Position numbers and translations under genes: made by a program | Source of the DNA: Gaiella occulta | GTDB lineage: Bacteria > Actinomycetota > Thermoleophilia > Gaiellales > Gaiellaceae | Direction: 5' to 3' | Length of the DNA: 64,000 nt | NCBI RefSeq assembly: GCF_003351045.1 | Contig: NZ_QQZY01000009.1 | Location: forward strand, 56,151 to 120,150 | The notes under the pieces: model-generated | Told to the model about the DNA's origin: nothing | What the model saw: the letters and a program-made list of their open reading frames with translations, nothing else | Database searches by the model: none | Part shown: one piece after another, positions 26,939-35,721 of the stretch | Numbering within the stretch: position 1 is the first letter of the stretch | How the letters are laid out: every line of letters begins with the position of its first letter

Positions 26939-28817
26939 GGTCAAGGGCTTCGAGCGGACGCTCGACGGCCGCTCGCTGTTCGCCGTCGCCTACGACGAGA
27001 TCGGCTCGTCCATCTACTTCGCGCTCGGCATCGTCGCCGCGCAGGCGCTCGGCCTGACGCCGGTCGTCCTGCTCGTCACGGGCGTGATCTTCCTCGTCGT
27101 CTCGCTGTCCTACGCCGAGGGGACGGCCGCGATTCCCGAGACGGGCGGCGCCGCGACGTTCACGCGGCGGGCGTTCAACGACCTCTGGGGCTTCGTGACC
27201 GGCTGGGCGCTGTTCCTCGACTACCTCATCGTGATCGCGCTCTCCGCCGTGTTCCTGCCGCACTACCTCGGAGCCGCCCTCTCGGCGCCCTCGCTCGCGC
27301 GCTCCCCGTGGGACGTCGTCAGCGCCTGCTTCGTGATCGCGGGAATCGTGATCGTGCGGCTGATCCGGCACACGCGGATCCACCTCGCCGCCCTCGCCCT
27401 CGCCGGCCTCGACATCGTCATCCAGGCGCTGCTCGTCATCCTCGGCCTGGCGCTCCTGTTCTCGGCCGACACCCTCACCGACGGCCTGAACTTCGCGACC
27501 GACCAGAGCTGGAGGGACATCGCGTTCGCCCTCCCGCTCGCCATGCTCGCCTACACGGGCCTCGAGACGGTCGCGAACCTCGCCGAGGAGACGCGCGAGC
27601 CGGGCCGCGCGCTGCCGCGCTCGCTCTTCTCCGCGATCGGGCTCGTCGTCGTCGTCACCGTGCTGATCGCGGTCGTCGGCGCGAGCGCGTTCCCCTCCGA
27701 GAACGGCTCCAGCGCGCTCGGCGAGCGTTGGCTGCAGGCGCCGATCGTCGGCATCGTCGCCGCCTTCGGCGGCGAGCTGCCGTCGCTCGTCGTCGACATC
27801 CTGCGCGTGACGGTCGGCATCTCGGGAGCGGCGCTCCTCGCCGCCGCCGCGACGACCGCGATCTCCGGCTGTACGCGGCTCGCGCACTCGATGGGCGAGC
27901 ACGGCATGCTCCCGCGCCGGTTCGGGCGCCTCGAGCGGCGGACGCTCGTCTCGAGCGAGGCGATCCTGGCGACCGGAGCGATCGCGATCGTCGTCGTGAT
28001 CGCCACCGACGTGTTCGCCGGCGACGACACCGCCTTCCTCGCCAGCACCTACTCGTTCGGCGTGCTGCTCGCGTTCACCTCCGCACAGCTCGCCGTGATC
28101 AGGCTGCGCAGCAGGGAGCCGAACCTCGTGCGGCCGTTCCGGGCGCGGCCCGAGGTGCGCGTCCACGGCGTGCTCGTGCCGCTGCCGGCGCTCGTCGGCG
28201 CGCCGCTGACGTTCGCCGTCTGGATCCTCGCCATGGTCACGCACCGCGGCGCGCGCTACGCCGGCCCCGCGTGGCTCGCCGCCGGTCTCGTCGTCTACGC
28301 GCTCGTGCGCCGCGGCAGCCGCCAGGGCCTGCTCGACGACGTCGACCCGATCGACCGTCTGCCACCCGGGGCCGACTTCAGGCGCATCCTCGTGCCGATG
28401 AAGCTCGGCGACATCGGCGAGGAGATGGTCGCCACGGCGATCGCGCTCGCCAAGGAGCGCCACGCCGCCGTCGAGGCGGCGTTCGTCGTGCGCGTGCCGC
28501 GGGCGTTCACGCTCGAGGGCCCGCTGCCGGAGGACGTCGAGCGCCGCGCCGCCGAGTCGCTGGCGGAGGCACGCGCGCTCGGCGAGGACAACGGCGTCGA
28601 GGTGGAGACGCGGGTCGTGCGCTCGCGCTCGATCGGTCACGCGATCGTCGAGGAGGCGACCGCCCGCGGCGCCGACCTGATCGTGCTCGGCTCGTCGCCG
28701 CGCTGGCGGCGGCAGTCTCGGTTCTTCTCGCCGACCGTCGACCACGTCCTGCGCCACGCGCCCTGTGAGGTGCTCGTCGTGGCCTTTCCAGATGGCGTTT
28801 TCGACGAGCCGGCGTGA
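26928..28817 (+). CDS. APC-superfamily permease fused to a UspA domain (second copy)
   Basis: A 629-residue paralogue of the gene two positions upstream, with the same order of about 12 helices (AYDEIGSSIYFALG at the first unwound helix; AMLAYTGLETVANLAEETRE in the middle) and a C-terminal Usp domain from residue 485. The nucleotide-binding glycine motif is again missing (LGSSPRWRRQS). Two different copies kept side by side suggest different substrates or kinetics, or a heteromeric transporter. GTG start inside the end of the small membrane protein gene. Confidence 0.85.
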   Translation: MARKVKGFERTLDGRSLFAVAYDEIGSSIYFALGIVAAQALGLTPVVLLVTGVIFLVVSLSYAEGTAAIPETGGAATFTRRAFNDLWGFVTGWALFLDYLIVIALSAVFLPHYLGAALSAPSLARSPWDVVSACFVIAGIVIVRLIRHTRIHLAALALAGLDIVIQALLVILGLALLFSADTLTDGLNFATDQSWRDIAFALPLAMLAYTGLETVANLAEETREPGRALPRSLFSAIGLVVVVTVLIAVVGASAFPSENGSSALGERWLQAPIVGIVAAFGGELPSLVVDILRVTVGISGAALLAAAATTAISGCTRLAHSMGEHGMLPRRFGRLERRTLVSSEAILATGAIAIVVVIATDVFAGDDTAFLASTYSFGVLLAFTSAQLAVIRLRSREPNLVRPFRARPEVRVHGVLVPLPALVGAPLTFAVWILAMVTHRGARYAGPAWLAAGLVVYALVRRGSRQGLLDDVDPIDRLPPGADFRRILVPMKLGDIGEEMVATAIALAKERHAAVEAAFVVRVPRAFTLEGPLPEDVERRAAESLAEARALGEDNGVEVETRVVRSRSIGHAIVEEATARGADLIVLGSSPRWRRQSRFFSPTVDHVLRHAPCEVLVVAFPDGVFDEPA

Positions 28818-28821
28818 CAGC

Positions 28822-28827
28822 TACGCT
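28822..28827 (+). promoter_or_regulatory. Candidate -10 of the RCK pair
   Basis: TACGCT ends six bases before the ATG at 28834, so the RCK genes may have their own leaderless promoter inside the transport cluster. Confidence 0.4.
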
Positions 28828-28833
28828 CCGCCG

Positions 28834-29262
28834 ATGAAGGCAGTCGTGATCGGATGCGGCCGTGTCGGCTCGGCCGTCGCGAAGCAGCTCGCGCTCGACG
28901 GCTGGGGCGTCACCGCGGTCGACGAGCAGGAGGAGGCGCTGTCCCGGCTCGGCAGCGGCTGGAGCGGCGGCTTCGTCGTCGGCCACGGCATGGACACCGA
29001 CGTCCTCGAGCGCGCCGGCCTGGCCGAGGCCGACGCGGCGGTCGTCGCGACGGACGGCGACAACTCGAACATCGTCATCGGCCAGGTCGCCCAGAAGCGC
29101 TACGGCGTCGCCTGCGTCGTCGTCCGCGTGCTCGACCCGCTCCGCGCCGAGTTCTACGCCAGGCGCGGCCTGCGTACGATCTGCCCGACGCAGACGGCGA
29201 TCTCGTTCCTCACCGACGCGGTGCGCGCGTGCGACGTGGCGGCCGTCGCGGAGAAGCCCTGA
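28834..29262 (+). CDS. TrkA-N (RCK) NAD-binding protein, short form
   Basis: A 142-residue cytoplasmic RCK_N domain with the Rossmann loop [15 protein letters not shown] at residues 5-19 and acidic Asp at the end of strand 2 (VDEQ). It lacks the RCK_C ligand domain that follows in full-length TrkA and KtrA. Its stop overlaps the start of the next, complete TrkA gene by one base, so the two probably form a mixed gating ring on a transporter. Which transporter is unclear; the APC-Usp proteins are the nearest. Confidence 0.85.
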   Translation: MKAVVIGCGRVGSAVAKQLALDGWGVTAVDEQEEALSRLGSGWSGGFVVGHGMDTDVLERAGLAEADAAVVATDGDNSNIVIGQVAQKRYGVACVVVRVLDPLRAEFYARRGLRTICPTQTAISFLTDAVRACDVAAVAEKP

Positions 29263-29921
29263 TGTACGTGATCGTCGCCGGCGGCGGCAAGGTCGGCGCG
29301 AACGTGGCGCGCTCCCTGCTCGGCATGGGTCACGAGCTGACGCTCGTCGAGCAGCGGCGCGACCGCTTCGAGCGCCTCGAGGTGGAGTTCGGCCACGTCG
29401 CCATGCTCGGCGACGCGACCGAGATCACGGTGCTCGAGCGCGCGGGCATCGCGCGTCCTCCCGACCTCGTGCTCGCCGTCACCGGCGACGACGAGGACAA
29501 CCTCGTCATCGCGCAGATCGCGCGCGAGGGCTACGAGGTGCAGAAGGTGATCGCGCGCGTCAACGACCCGCGCAACCAGCAGCACTTCGACCTGCTCGGC
29601 ATCGGGCCGACGGTGTGCGCGACGTCCGGCATCCTCGGCCTGGTCGAGCACGAGGTGCCCGAGCACGGCCTCGTGCGCCTGCTCGAGCTGCGCCGTGAAG
29701 GGCTCGAGGTGGTCGAGGTGCTCGTCGGCCCGGACTCGCCGGCGGCCGGAAAGCGCGTGGCGGGGCTCGCGCTGCCGGACGGATCGCGGCTCGTGTCGGT
29801 GATGCGCCACGGCGTCGCCGAGATCGCGGTGGGGGACACGGTGATCCGTCCGGGCGACCAGGTGGTCGCGATCCTCAAGCCGGGCCTCGAGGACGCCCTG
29901 CGCCGCGCGCTCGTCGGCTGA
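29262..29921 (+). CDS. TrkA-family potassium uptake regulator (RCK_N + RCK_C)
   Basis: A 219-residue protein with the NAD/nucleotide loop VAGGGKVGANVARSLLG and a C-terminal TrkA_C domain (about 140-219, including GDTVIRPGDQVVAILKPG). This is the normal size of KtrA/CglK-type ring subunits that open or close potassium channels. Translation is coupled to the preceding RCK_N-only gene through TGATG. It could serve the permeases upstream, the antiporter downstream, or the TrkH on the opposite strand. Confidence 0.88.
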   Translation: MYVIVAGGGKVGANVARSLLGMGHELTLVEQRRDRFERLEVEFGHVAMLGDATEITVLERAGIARPPDLVLAVTGDDEDNLVIAQIAREGYEVQKVIARVNDPRNQQHFDLLGIGPTVCATSGILGLVEHEVPEHGLVRLLELRREGLEVVEVLVGPDSPAAGKRVAGLALPDGSRLVSVMRHGVAEIAVGDTVIRPGDQVVAILKPGLEDALRRALVG

Positions 29922-29968
29922 CTGACGCCGATCCTGGCTGAGGAGGCGCCCGCGGCGGCGTGACCGGC

Positions 29969-29974
29969 GACAAT
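29969..29974 (+). promoter_or_regulatory. Candidate -10 of the CPA2 antiporter
   Basis: GACAAT ends six bases before the GTG at 29981. The spacing supports that GTG rather than the upstream GTG at 29960. Confidence 0.35.
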
Positions 29975-29980
29975 GGCCGG

Positions 29981-31147
29981 GTGACGCTCGCGGAGTTGTC
30001 GATCACGATCGCCTTGCTCGGGGGTCTCGGGCTCGTCGCGAGCAGGTTCGGGCTGTCGGCGATTCCCGCCTACCTGCTCGCCGGGATCATCCTCGGCCCG
30101 CACGAGCCGAAGGTGCTGAGTCTCGTCCAGCCCTCGGACGTGACCGCCTTCGCTGCGGAGATCGGGCTCATCTTCCTGCTCTTCTTCCTGGGGCTCGAGT
30201 TCAGCGTCGAGCGGCTCGTGCGCAGCGGCCGGCACGTCGGCCTCGGCGGCGCTCTCGACCTCGTCGTCAACGCGGGACTCGGCCTGCTCGTCGGCGTCGC
30301 CACGTTCGGCGTCAGCTTCGCGGCCGTCGTGCTCGCCGCGTGCATCTACGTCTCGTCGAGCGCGATCGCCGTGAAGGCGCTCATCGACTTCCGTCGACTC
30401 GCCGACGACGAGACCGACCTCGTGCTCGCGATCCTGCTGTTCGAGGACATCGCCATCGCGGCGGTGCTCGGCTTCGTCGCCACGGGCGGCGGCAGCCTCG
30501 GCTCGACGGCGGGCGTTGGCGCCACGGCGCTCGCCTTCGTGGGAGCCTCGCTGGTGGTCTCTCGCCTGCTCGGCCCGGCGATCGGGCGCCTGCTCGGCAG
30601 GCTCGAGCTCGAGCTCTTCCTGATTGCCGTGTTCGGCTTCGTGATCGGGATGAGCGCGCTGGCCAAGGAGCTCGACCTCTCGGAGGCGGTTGGAGCGTTG
30701 ATGGCGGGAGTCGTGCTGTCCGACTCGGGCGTCCGGGAGGACATCGAGCGGCGGTTCTTCGCCCTGCGGGACGTGTTCGGGGCGCTCTTCTTCTTCGCGT
30801 TCGCGCTCACGATCGACGTCGCGAAGATCGGCGAGGTGGGATGGATCGTCCTCGCGGCGCTGCTGCTGACCCTGGTGGGGAAGGTCGGTGTCGGCTTCCT
30901 CGCCGGCAAGCTCGGCGGGCTGTCTCCTCGCAGGAGCCTCAACGCGGGTGCGGCGCTCGTCGCGCACGGTGAGTTCACGATCATCCTCGCCCAGCTCGCC
31001 GCCGGGAACCTCGCTCTGACGCTGTCCCAGCGCGGTGACATCGCTGCGTTCGCCGGCCTCTACGTGCTCGTGACCGCAACCGCCGGCGTCGTGCTGATGA
31101 AGGAGTCGAAGGCGCTCGGGCGCAGGCTGCTGCCTGCGCGGGCCTAG
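29981..31147 (+). CDS. CPA2-type cation:proton antiporter (Kef/KhtU-like)
   Basis: A 388-residue membrane protein with about 12 helices of the Na+/H+ exchanger fold. Helix features include IPAYLLAGIILGP, LFFLGLEFSVERL and the central ILLFEDIAIAAVLG with the acidic ion-binding residues, then GALMAGVVLSDS. Kef and KhtU members export potassium in exchange for protons. There is no C-terminal RCK domain; this function is provided by the separate TrkA_C protein 14 bases downstream, as in the KhtTU system. GTG at 29981 is preferred over one 21 bases earlier. Confidence 0.88.
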   Translation: MTLAELSITIALLGGLGLVASRFGLSAIPAYLLAGIILGPHEPKVLSLVQPSDVTAFAAEIGLIFLLFFLGLEFSVERLVRSGRHVGLGGALDLVVNAGLGLLVGVATFGVSFAAVVLAACIYVSSSAIAVKALIDFRRLADDETDLVLAILLFEDIAIAAVLGFVATGGGSLGSTAGVGATALAFVGASLVVSRLLGPAIGRLLGRLELELFLIAVFGFVIGMSALAKELDLSEAVGALMAGVVLSDSGVREDIERRFFALRDVFGALFFFAFALTIDVAKIGEVGWIVLAALLLTLVGKVGVGFLAGKLGGLSPRRSLNAGAALVAHGEFTIILAQLAAGNLALTLSQRGDIAAFAGLYVLVTATAGVVLMKESKALGRRLLPARA

Positions 31148-31161
31148 ACTTGGTGGAAGCG

Positions 31162-31665
31162 ATGCCTTTCGACCTCAAGCAGACGCGTCTCCCCGGTGTC
31201 GGCGTGAAGTACTCCTTCACCACGGTGGGCGGGAGCCGCGTGACGGTGATCCAGCACAACGACGGCGACCGTGAGATGTACGTGCACCGTCGCGCCTCCG
31301 ACGACGACCCGGCGGTCGTCCTCGACCTCCGCGACGACGAGGCGCGACAGCTCGGCGCGCTGCTCGGCGGCGCCTACGAGCGCCCGCGCATCGTGGAGGA
31401 GCTCGAGATGGCGCTCGGCGAGCTCTCGATCGAGTGGGTGCCGGTGCCCCCGGAGAGCCCGTGGATCGGCCGTACGCTCGCCGACTGCGCCTTCCGGGCA
31501 CGCGCCGGCGTGACCGTGATCGCGATCCTCCGCGAGCCGGAGCCCATCAGCGGCGCCCAGCCCGACGACGTGGTCGAGGAGGGAGATACCCTCGTCGTCG
31601 TCGGCAAGGCGGGTCAGGTAGGCGACTTCCGCCGGCTGCTCGTCGAGACCCCGCCCCCGGGGTGA
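31162..31665 (+). CDS. KhtT-like antiporter regulatory subunit with TrkA_C domain
   Basis: A 167-residue cytoplasmic protein. The N-terminal 75 residues match the small beta domain of KhtT-type regulators (LPGVGVKYSFTTVGGSRVTV). Residues 85-160 are an RCK_C/TrkA_C domain (WIGRTLADCAFRARAGVTVI, DTLVVVGKAGQV). In Bacillus KhtT controls potassium efflux and binds cyclic di-AMP; the same role is likely here because the gene follows the antiporter directly. The ATG with GGTGGAAG upstream is taken as start. Confidence 0.85.
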   Translation: MPFDLKQTRLPGVGVKYSFTTVGGSRVTVIQHNDGDREMYVHRRASDDDPAVVLDLRDDEARQLGALLGGAYERPRIVEELEMALGELSIEWVPVPPESPWIGRTLADCAFRARAGVTVIAILREPEPISGAQPDDVVEEGDTLVVVGKAGQVGDFRRLLVETPPPG

Positions 31666-31672
31666 CGCCGGC

Positions 31673-33208
31673 CTACACGCGCCAGTAGCCCCGGGTGAAC
31701 AGGACGACGATCGGTATCACCTCGAGGCGGCCGAGCCACATGAGGAGCGTCATCACGACCGTCGAGACGTCGCTGAACTGCGCGAACGAGCCCATCGGGC
31801 CGGCGAGCCCGAACCCCGGTCCTACGTTCCCGAGCGTGGTCGCGGAGAGCCCGATCGCGTCGAGCGTGGAGATCCGAGGCCCCTGGAAGGCGGCGTCGAG
31901 CGCGATCGCCGCCGCGCCGGCGGCGAAGAGCGCGATGTAGAGGAGCACGAACGTGGTCACGGCGCGGAGCGTGCGCTCGTCGACGACGGCGCCGTTGTGC
32001 CGGATCGGCATGACGGCCTCGGGATGGACGGTGAGGCGGATCTCGCGCCGGATCGCCTTGCCGAGCAGCAGGTGGCGGACGACCTTGATCGAGCCGCCCG
32101 TCGATCCTGCCGAGCCGCCCACGAACATCACCGCGACGAGGATCATCAGCGCCAGCGCGGGCCAGCCGACGTAGTCGACGCTCGCATAGCCGGTCGTCGT
32201 CGTCATCGAGGTGACCTGGAAGACGGCGGCGCGAACGGCCGCCTCTCCGCGCACGACGCCCGCGTGCCAGAGCTCGACGGCGAGCAGCGCCGACACGACG
32301 ACGACGACGGCGGCGAACAGGCGCGCCTCCTCGTCGCGCACGAGCGCGCCGAGCCGGCGGCGCACGAACGCCCGGTAGAGCAGGGCGAAGTTCAGCCCGG
32401 CCAGCACCATGAAGACGACGACCACCCACTGGCTGGCGGCCGAGAACCCCTCGAGGGAGCGCGGCTCCGGCGAGAAGCCTCCGGTCGGCAGCGTCGTGAA
32501 CGCGTGCGCGACGGCGTTGAACAGGCCCATGCGGCGGTCGATCCCGGTCCAGCCGAAGATCGCGAGGATGAGCGCCTCGGCCGCGGTCAGCGCCACATAG
32601 AGCAGCCACAGGCGCTGGGCGGTCGAGCGGATCCGCACCGAGAGCTGCTCGATCTCCGGCCCCGGCATCTCGGACTCGAGCAGCTGCCGGCCGCCGACGC
32701 GCAGCCGCGGCAGCACCGCGAGCGCGAGGACGATGATCCCCATCCCGCCGAGCCACTGCGTGAACTGCCGCCACATCAGCAGCGAGCGGTTGACGGCCGC
32801 GATGTCGGTGAGCACGGAGGCGCCGGTCGTCGTGAACCCCGACATCGCCTCGAAGTAGGCGTCGACCGGTCGGTCGAGCTGCGCCTCGCCCGACAGCAGG
32901 TAGGGAAGCGCTCCTACCGCGGCGGCGAAGAGCCAGGTCACGGCGACGACGAAGAACCCCTCGCGGAAGCCGATCGTGTGGGAGTCGCGCCCGAGGCGCT
33001 CGAGCGCGAGCCCGGCGAGCGCAGCGATCGCCCCGGCGGCGAGGAACGGCCAGGGCGGCTCGCCATACCCGATCGCGACGCCCGCGGGGAACAGCGTCGC
33101 CAGGGAGAGGTACTTCGTCAGCGTGCCGACGAGGCCGAGAGCGCCTCGTACCTCGACCGTCACGCGCGGCGGTCGGGGGATTCGCGTCGGCGCCGCGCTG
33201 CCGGTCAC
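31673..33208 (-). CDS. trkH: TrkH/KtrB-type potassium transporter membrane subunit
   Basis: A 511-residue membrane protein of four repeated M1-P-M2 units. Pore-loop filter segments are visible as AMSGFTTTGASVL, TLPTGGFSPE, TSMTTTTGYASVD and SATTLGNVGPGFG, each with the conserved glycine that coordinates potassium. SAGSTGGSIKVVR matches the intramembrane gating loop region. The GTG start overlaps the stop of trkA (GTGA), so the pore and its regulator are made together. It ends eight bases from the convergent KhtT-like gene. Confidence 0.93.
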   Translation of the reverse strand: MTGSAAPTRIPRPPRVTVEVRGALGLVGTLTKYLSLATLFPAGVAIGYGEPPWPFLAAGAIAALAGLALERLGRDSHTIGFREGFFVVAVTWLFAAAVGALPYLLSGEAQLDRPVDAYFEAMSGFTTTGASVLTDIAAVNRSLLMWRQFTQWLGGMGIIVLALAVLPRLRVGGRQLLESEMPGPEIEQLSVRIRSTAQRLWLLYVALTAAEALILAIFGWTGIDRRMGLFNAVAHAFTTLPTGGFSPEPRSLEGFSAASQWVVVVFMVLAGLNFALLYRAFVRRRLGALVRDEEARLFAAVVVVVSALLAVELWHAGVVRGEAAVRAAVFQVTSMTTTTGYASVDYVGWPALALMILVAVMFVGGSAGSTGGSIKVVRHLLLGKAIRREIRLTVHPEAVMPIRHNGAVVDERTLRAVTTFVLLYIALFAAGAAAIALDAAFQGPRISTLDAIGLSATTLGNVGPGFGLAGPMGSFAQFSDVSTVVMTLLMWLGRLEVIPIVVLFTRGYWRV

Positions 33209-34530
33209 AGCACGCGCTCGACGTCGGCGACCCGGGAGGACTCGGTGAACACGATCACCCGGTCGCCTGCCGAGAGGACGTCGTCGCTGCGCGGGAAGAT
33301 CGCCTTCCCGTCGCGGACGATCGCGCCGATCAGCGCCCCGCGGATCGGCATGTCGCGGAAGCGCAGGCCGACGTACTCGCTCGACGGGCTCGTCGTGATG
33401 TCGAGCACCTCGAAGCGGTTGCCCTCGATCATCGCGACCTGCTGGGTGCGGGGGTCGTGGGCGAAGCGGACGAGCTCCTCCGCCGTCACCTGCCGCGGGT
33501 TGACCGTGACGTCGATGCCGGAGTGCTCGTAGACCTCCTGCGAGATCGTGTCGTGCACGATCGCGATCGTGAACTCGACGCCGTGCACGCGGGCGAGCGT
33601 GGCCGCGTAGTGGTTCTTGGCGTCCTCGCGCATCGCGAAGACCGCTGCCTGCGCCTGCCCGATCCGCTCGCGCTCGATGAAATCGGGGTCGAGCCCGGTC
33701 GCCTGGTAGACGCGGGCCCCGGGGAGCTCCTCGGCGATGCTGCGCGCCCGCTCGCGGTCGGGCTCGATGAGGCGGACGCCGATCTGCATCTCGAGCAGCT
33801 GACGGGCGATCGCCGCGCCGACGCGGCCGCCGCCGAACACGACCACGTCCTCCACCTTGCCCTCGCCGGGGGAGAGCAGCTCGCCCCACTCCTGGGCCGA
33901 TTCCGGCGACCCGACGATGACGAGACGGTCGCCCGGAAGGATGACGGCGTCACCGCGCGGGATCGTCATCGTGCCGCCGCGGATGATGCTGACGAGCCGC
34001 GACTGCGCGGGAATCCCGCACTCGCGCAGCGGCCGGCCGACGACGGCGGGGTTCGAGCGCTCGCTGACGTCGTACTCGACCATCTGCACCTGGCCGTTGG
34101 CGAACACGTCGGTCTGCACGGCCGCGGGAACGCCGACCACGCGCGCGATCGCGTGCGCCGTCTCGAGCTCCGACGAGACGACGAAGTCGACGTCGAGACG
34201 CCCCTCCCGCCACAGCTCGATGTACTCGACGTTCGACGTCCTGATCACCGTCGTCGCCCGCGGCGCCTCGATCCGCGCGAACGTCGCGGCGACGAGGTTC
34301 GCCTCGTCGCGCGACGTGCACGCGATCACGAGGTCTGCGTCCCGCACGCCCGCGTCGGCGAGCGCCCGGCGGCTGGCGCCGTTCGCCTCGATCGTGGCGA
34401 CGTCGAACCGGTATGCGAGCGGGGAGAGCCGCGCGGGGTCGAGGTCGAGCACGGTGAGCGCGTGCTCCACGTGCAGCGCCTCGACGACCGTCGAGCCGAC
34501 CTGGCCCGCTCCGATGACGAAGATGTTCAC
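33205..34530 (-). CDS. trkA: Trk potassium uptake regulator TrkA with two RCK modules
   Basis: A 441-residue peripheral membrane-associated regulator with two tandem RCK_N-RCK_C units. The first loop is FVIGAGQVGSTVVEAL at the N-terminus, and the second is VVFGGGRVGAAIARQL near residue 230. TrkA_C domains lie around residues 140-220 and 365-441. E. coli TrkA has the same duplicated layout and gates TrkH according to NADH and ATP. It is first in a two-gene operon with trkH. GTG is used as the start, eight bases after TAGCCT on the same strand. Confidence 0.93.
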   Translation of the reverse strand: MNIFVIGAGQVGSTVVEALHVEHALTVLDLDPARLSPLAYRFDVATIEANGASRRALADAGVRDADLVIACTSRDEANLVAATFARIEAPRATTVIRTSNVEYIELWREGRLDVDFVVSSELETAHAIARVVGVPAAVQTDVFANGQVQMVEYDVSERSNPAVVGRPLRECGIPAQSRLVSIIRGGTMTIPRGDAVILPGDRLVIVGSPESAQEWGELLSPGEGKVEDVVVFGGGRVGAAIARQLLEMQIGVRLIEPDRERARSIAEELPGARVYQATGLDPDFIERERIGQAQAAVFAMREDAKNHYAATLARVHGVEFTIAIVHDTISQEVYEHSGIDVTVNPRQVTAEELVRFAHDPRTQQVAMIEGNRFEVLDITTSPSSEYVGLRFRDMPIRGALIGAIVRDGKAIFPRSDDVLSAGDRVIVFTESSRVADVERVL

Positions 34531-34538
34531 GCGCGGGG

Positions 34539-34544
34539 AGGCTA
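34539..34544 (-). promoter_or_regulatory. Candidate -10 of trkA-trkH
   Basis: Reads TAGCCT on the minus strand, eight bases ahead of the trkA GTG. It is back to back with the promoter of the sugar dehydrogenase gene. Confidence 0.35.
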
Positions 34545-34581
34545 CCCCGACCGGCGGACGCAGGTGAGGGCGGTCGTTCGC

Positions 34582-34587
34582 TAGCGT
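34582..34587 (+). promoter_or_regulatory. Candidate -10 of the sugar dehydrogenase
   Basis: TAGCGT ends six bases before the GTG at 34594; leaderless-type spacing. Confidence 0.4.
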
Positions 34588-34593
34588 GGCCGG

Positions 34594-35670
34594 GTGCGCG
34601 TGACCGGACTCCTCGCCGCCGTCCTCGTGCTCCTCGCCGGGGCCGGATCCGCGGACGGACAGCCGTCGGCGCTGCGCTTGCAGAAGGTGCTCTCCGGCCT
34701 CGACGCGCCCGTGTACGTGACGGCGCCGCGCAGCGAGCCCGGACGCCTGTACGTCGTCGAGCGGGGAGGCACCGTGCGCGTGGTCGAGCGCGGCCGGCTC
34801 CGCCGCACGCCGTTCCTCGACATCTCCGCGCAGGTGCGCGCGGGCGGGGAGCAGGGGCTTCTCGGGCTCGCCTTCGCGCCCGACTACGCGACGAGCAGGC
34901 TGCTCGTGGTCGACTACACCGACAGGGACGGCAACTCCCGCATCGTCCGCTACCGCTCCGACGGCGTTCGCGCCGTTCCCGACAGCGCGCGCCGGCTCCT
35001 GCTCGTGCGGCAGCCGTACCCGAACCACAACGGCGGCATGGTCGCCTACGGTCGCGACGGCAAGCTCTACGTCGGCTTCGGCGACGGCGGCTCCGCCGGC
35101 GACCCGGAGAACCGCGCGCAGAGCATGCGCACCCTGCTCGGCAAGATCGTCCGGCTCGATCCCGCGCGCCCCGGCGCCCGGCCGCTGATCGTGGCACTCG
35201 GCCTGCGCAACCCCTGGCGCTTCTCGTTCGACCGTGCCAACGGCGACCTCTATATCGGCGACGTCGGCCAGGACGCGATCGAGGAGGTCGACCACGTCGC
35301 GTGGCCGTGGAACGGGCTGCTCAACTTCGGGTGGGACGTCTACGAGGGGCGATCGAGCTTCGAGCCCAAGCCGCTCGGGCCCGGCAGGCTCGTGCAGCCG
35401 GTGGCCCAGTACAGCCACGCGCGCGGCTGCTCGATCACGGGGGGATACGTCTACCGGGGGACGGCGGTGCCGTCCGCGCGGGGGCGCTACTTCTACGGCG
35501 ACTACTGCAGCGGCACGATCTGGTCGCTCACGATCGCCGGCGCCGGCGCGCGGCAGGTCCGGCGGGAGCCGATCTCGCTCGAGGGCCTCTCGTCGTTCGG
35601 CGAGGACGCCGCAGGAGAGCTGTACGCCGTGTCGGCCGACTCCGGCACGCTCTTCCGCCTCGCCTCGTGA
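34594..35670 (+). CDS. Secreted PQQ-dependent sugar (sorbosone/glucose-type) dehydrogenase
   Basis: A 358-residue exported beta-propeller enzyme. Residues 1-23 form a signal peptide. The sGDH/HHIP family signatures are GLLGLAFAPDY, PNHNGGMVAYGRDGKLYVGF with the catalytic-type histidine, GDGG, GLRNPWRFSFD and GDVGQD. Relatives oxidise aldose sugars with pyrroloquinoline quinone bound in the propeller. No PQQ synthesis genes are in the window, so the cofactor may come from outside or the protein may have another substrate. It is a single gene. Confidence 0.88.
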   Translation: MRVTGLLAAVLVLLAGAGSADGQPSALRLQKVLSGLDAPVYVTAPRSEPGRLYVVERGGTVRVVERGRLRRTPFLDISAQVRAGGEQGLLGLAFAPDYATSRLLVVDYTDRDGNSRIVRYRSDGVRAVPDSARRLLLVRQPYPNHNGGMVAYGRDGKLYVGFGDGGSAGDPENRAQSMRTLLGKIVRLDPARPGARPLIVALGLRNPWRFSFDRANGDLYIGDVGQDAIEEVDHVAWPWNGLLNFGWDVYEGRSSFEPKPLGPGRLVQPVAQYSHARGCSITGGYVYRGTAVPSARGRYFYGDYCSGTIWSLTIAGAGARQVRREPISLEGLSSFGEDAAGELYAVSADSGTLFRLAS

Positions 35671-35721
35671 TCCCCGTCTCCGCGGCGGTCCGCGAGGTCT
35701 CCGGCTTCCACGGTAGCGATC

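Noticed and set aside
24864..28817. APC-Usp genes as plain amino acid permeases
   Set aside because: Not excluded, but not adopted as the call because neighbours and the Usp fusion fit cation transport at least as well.
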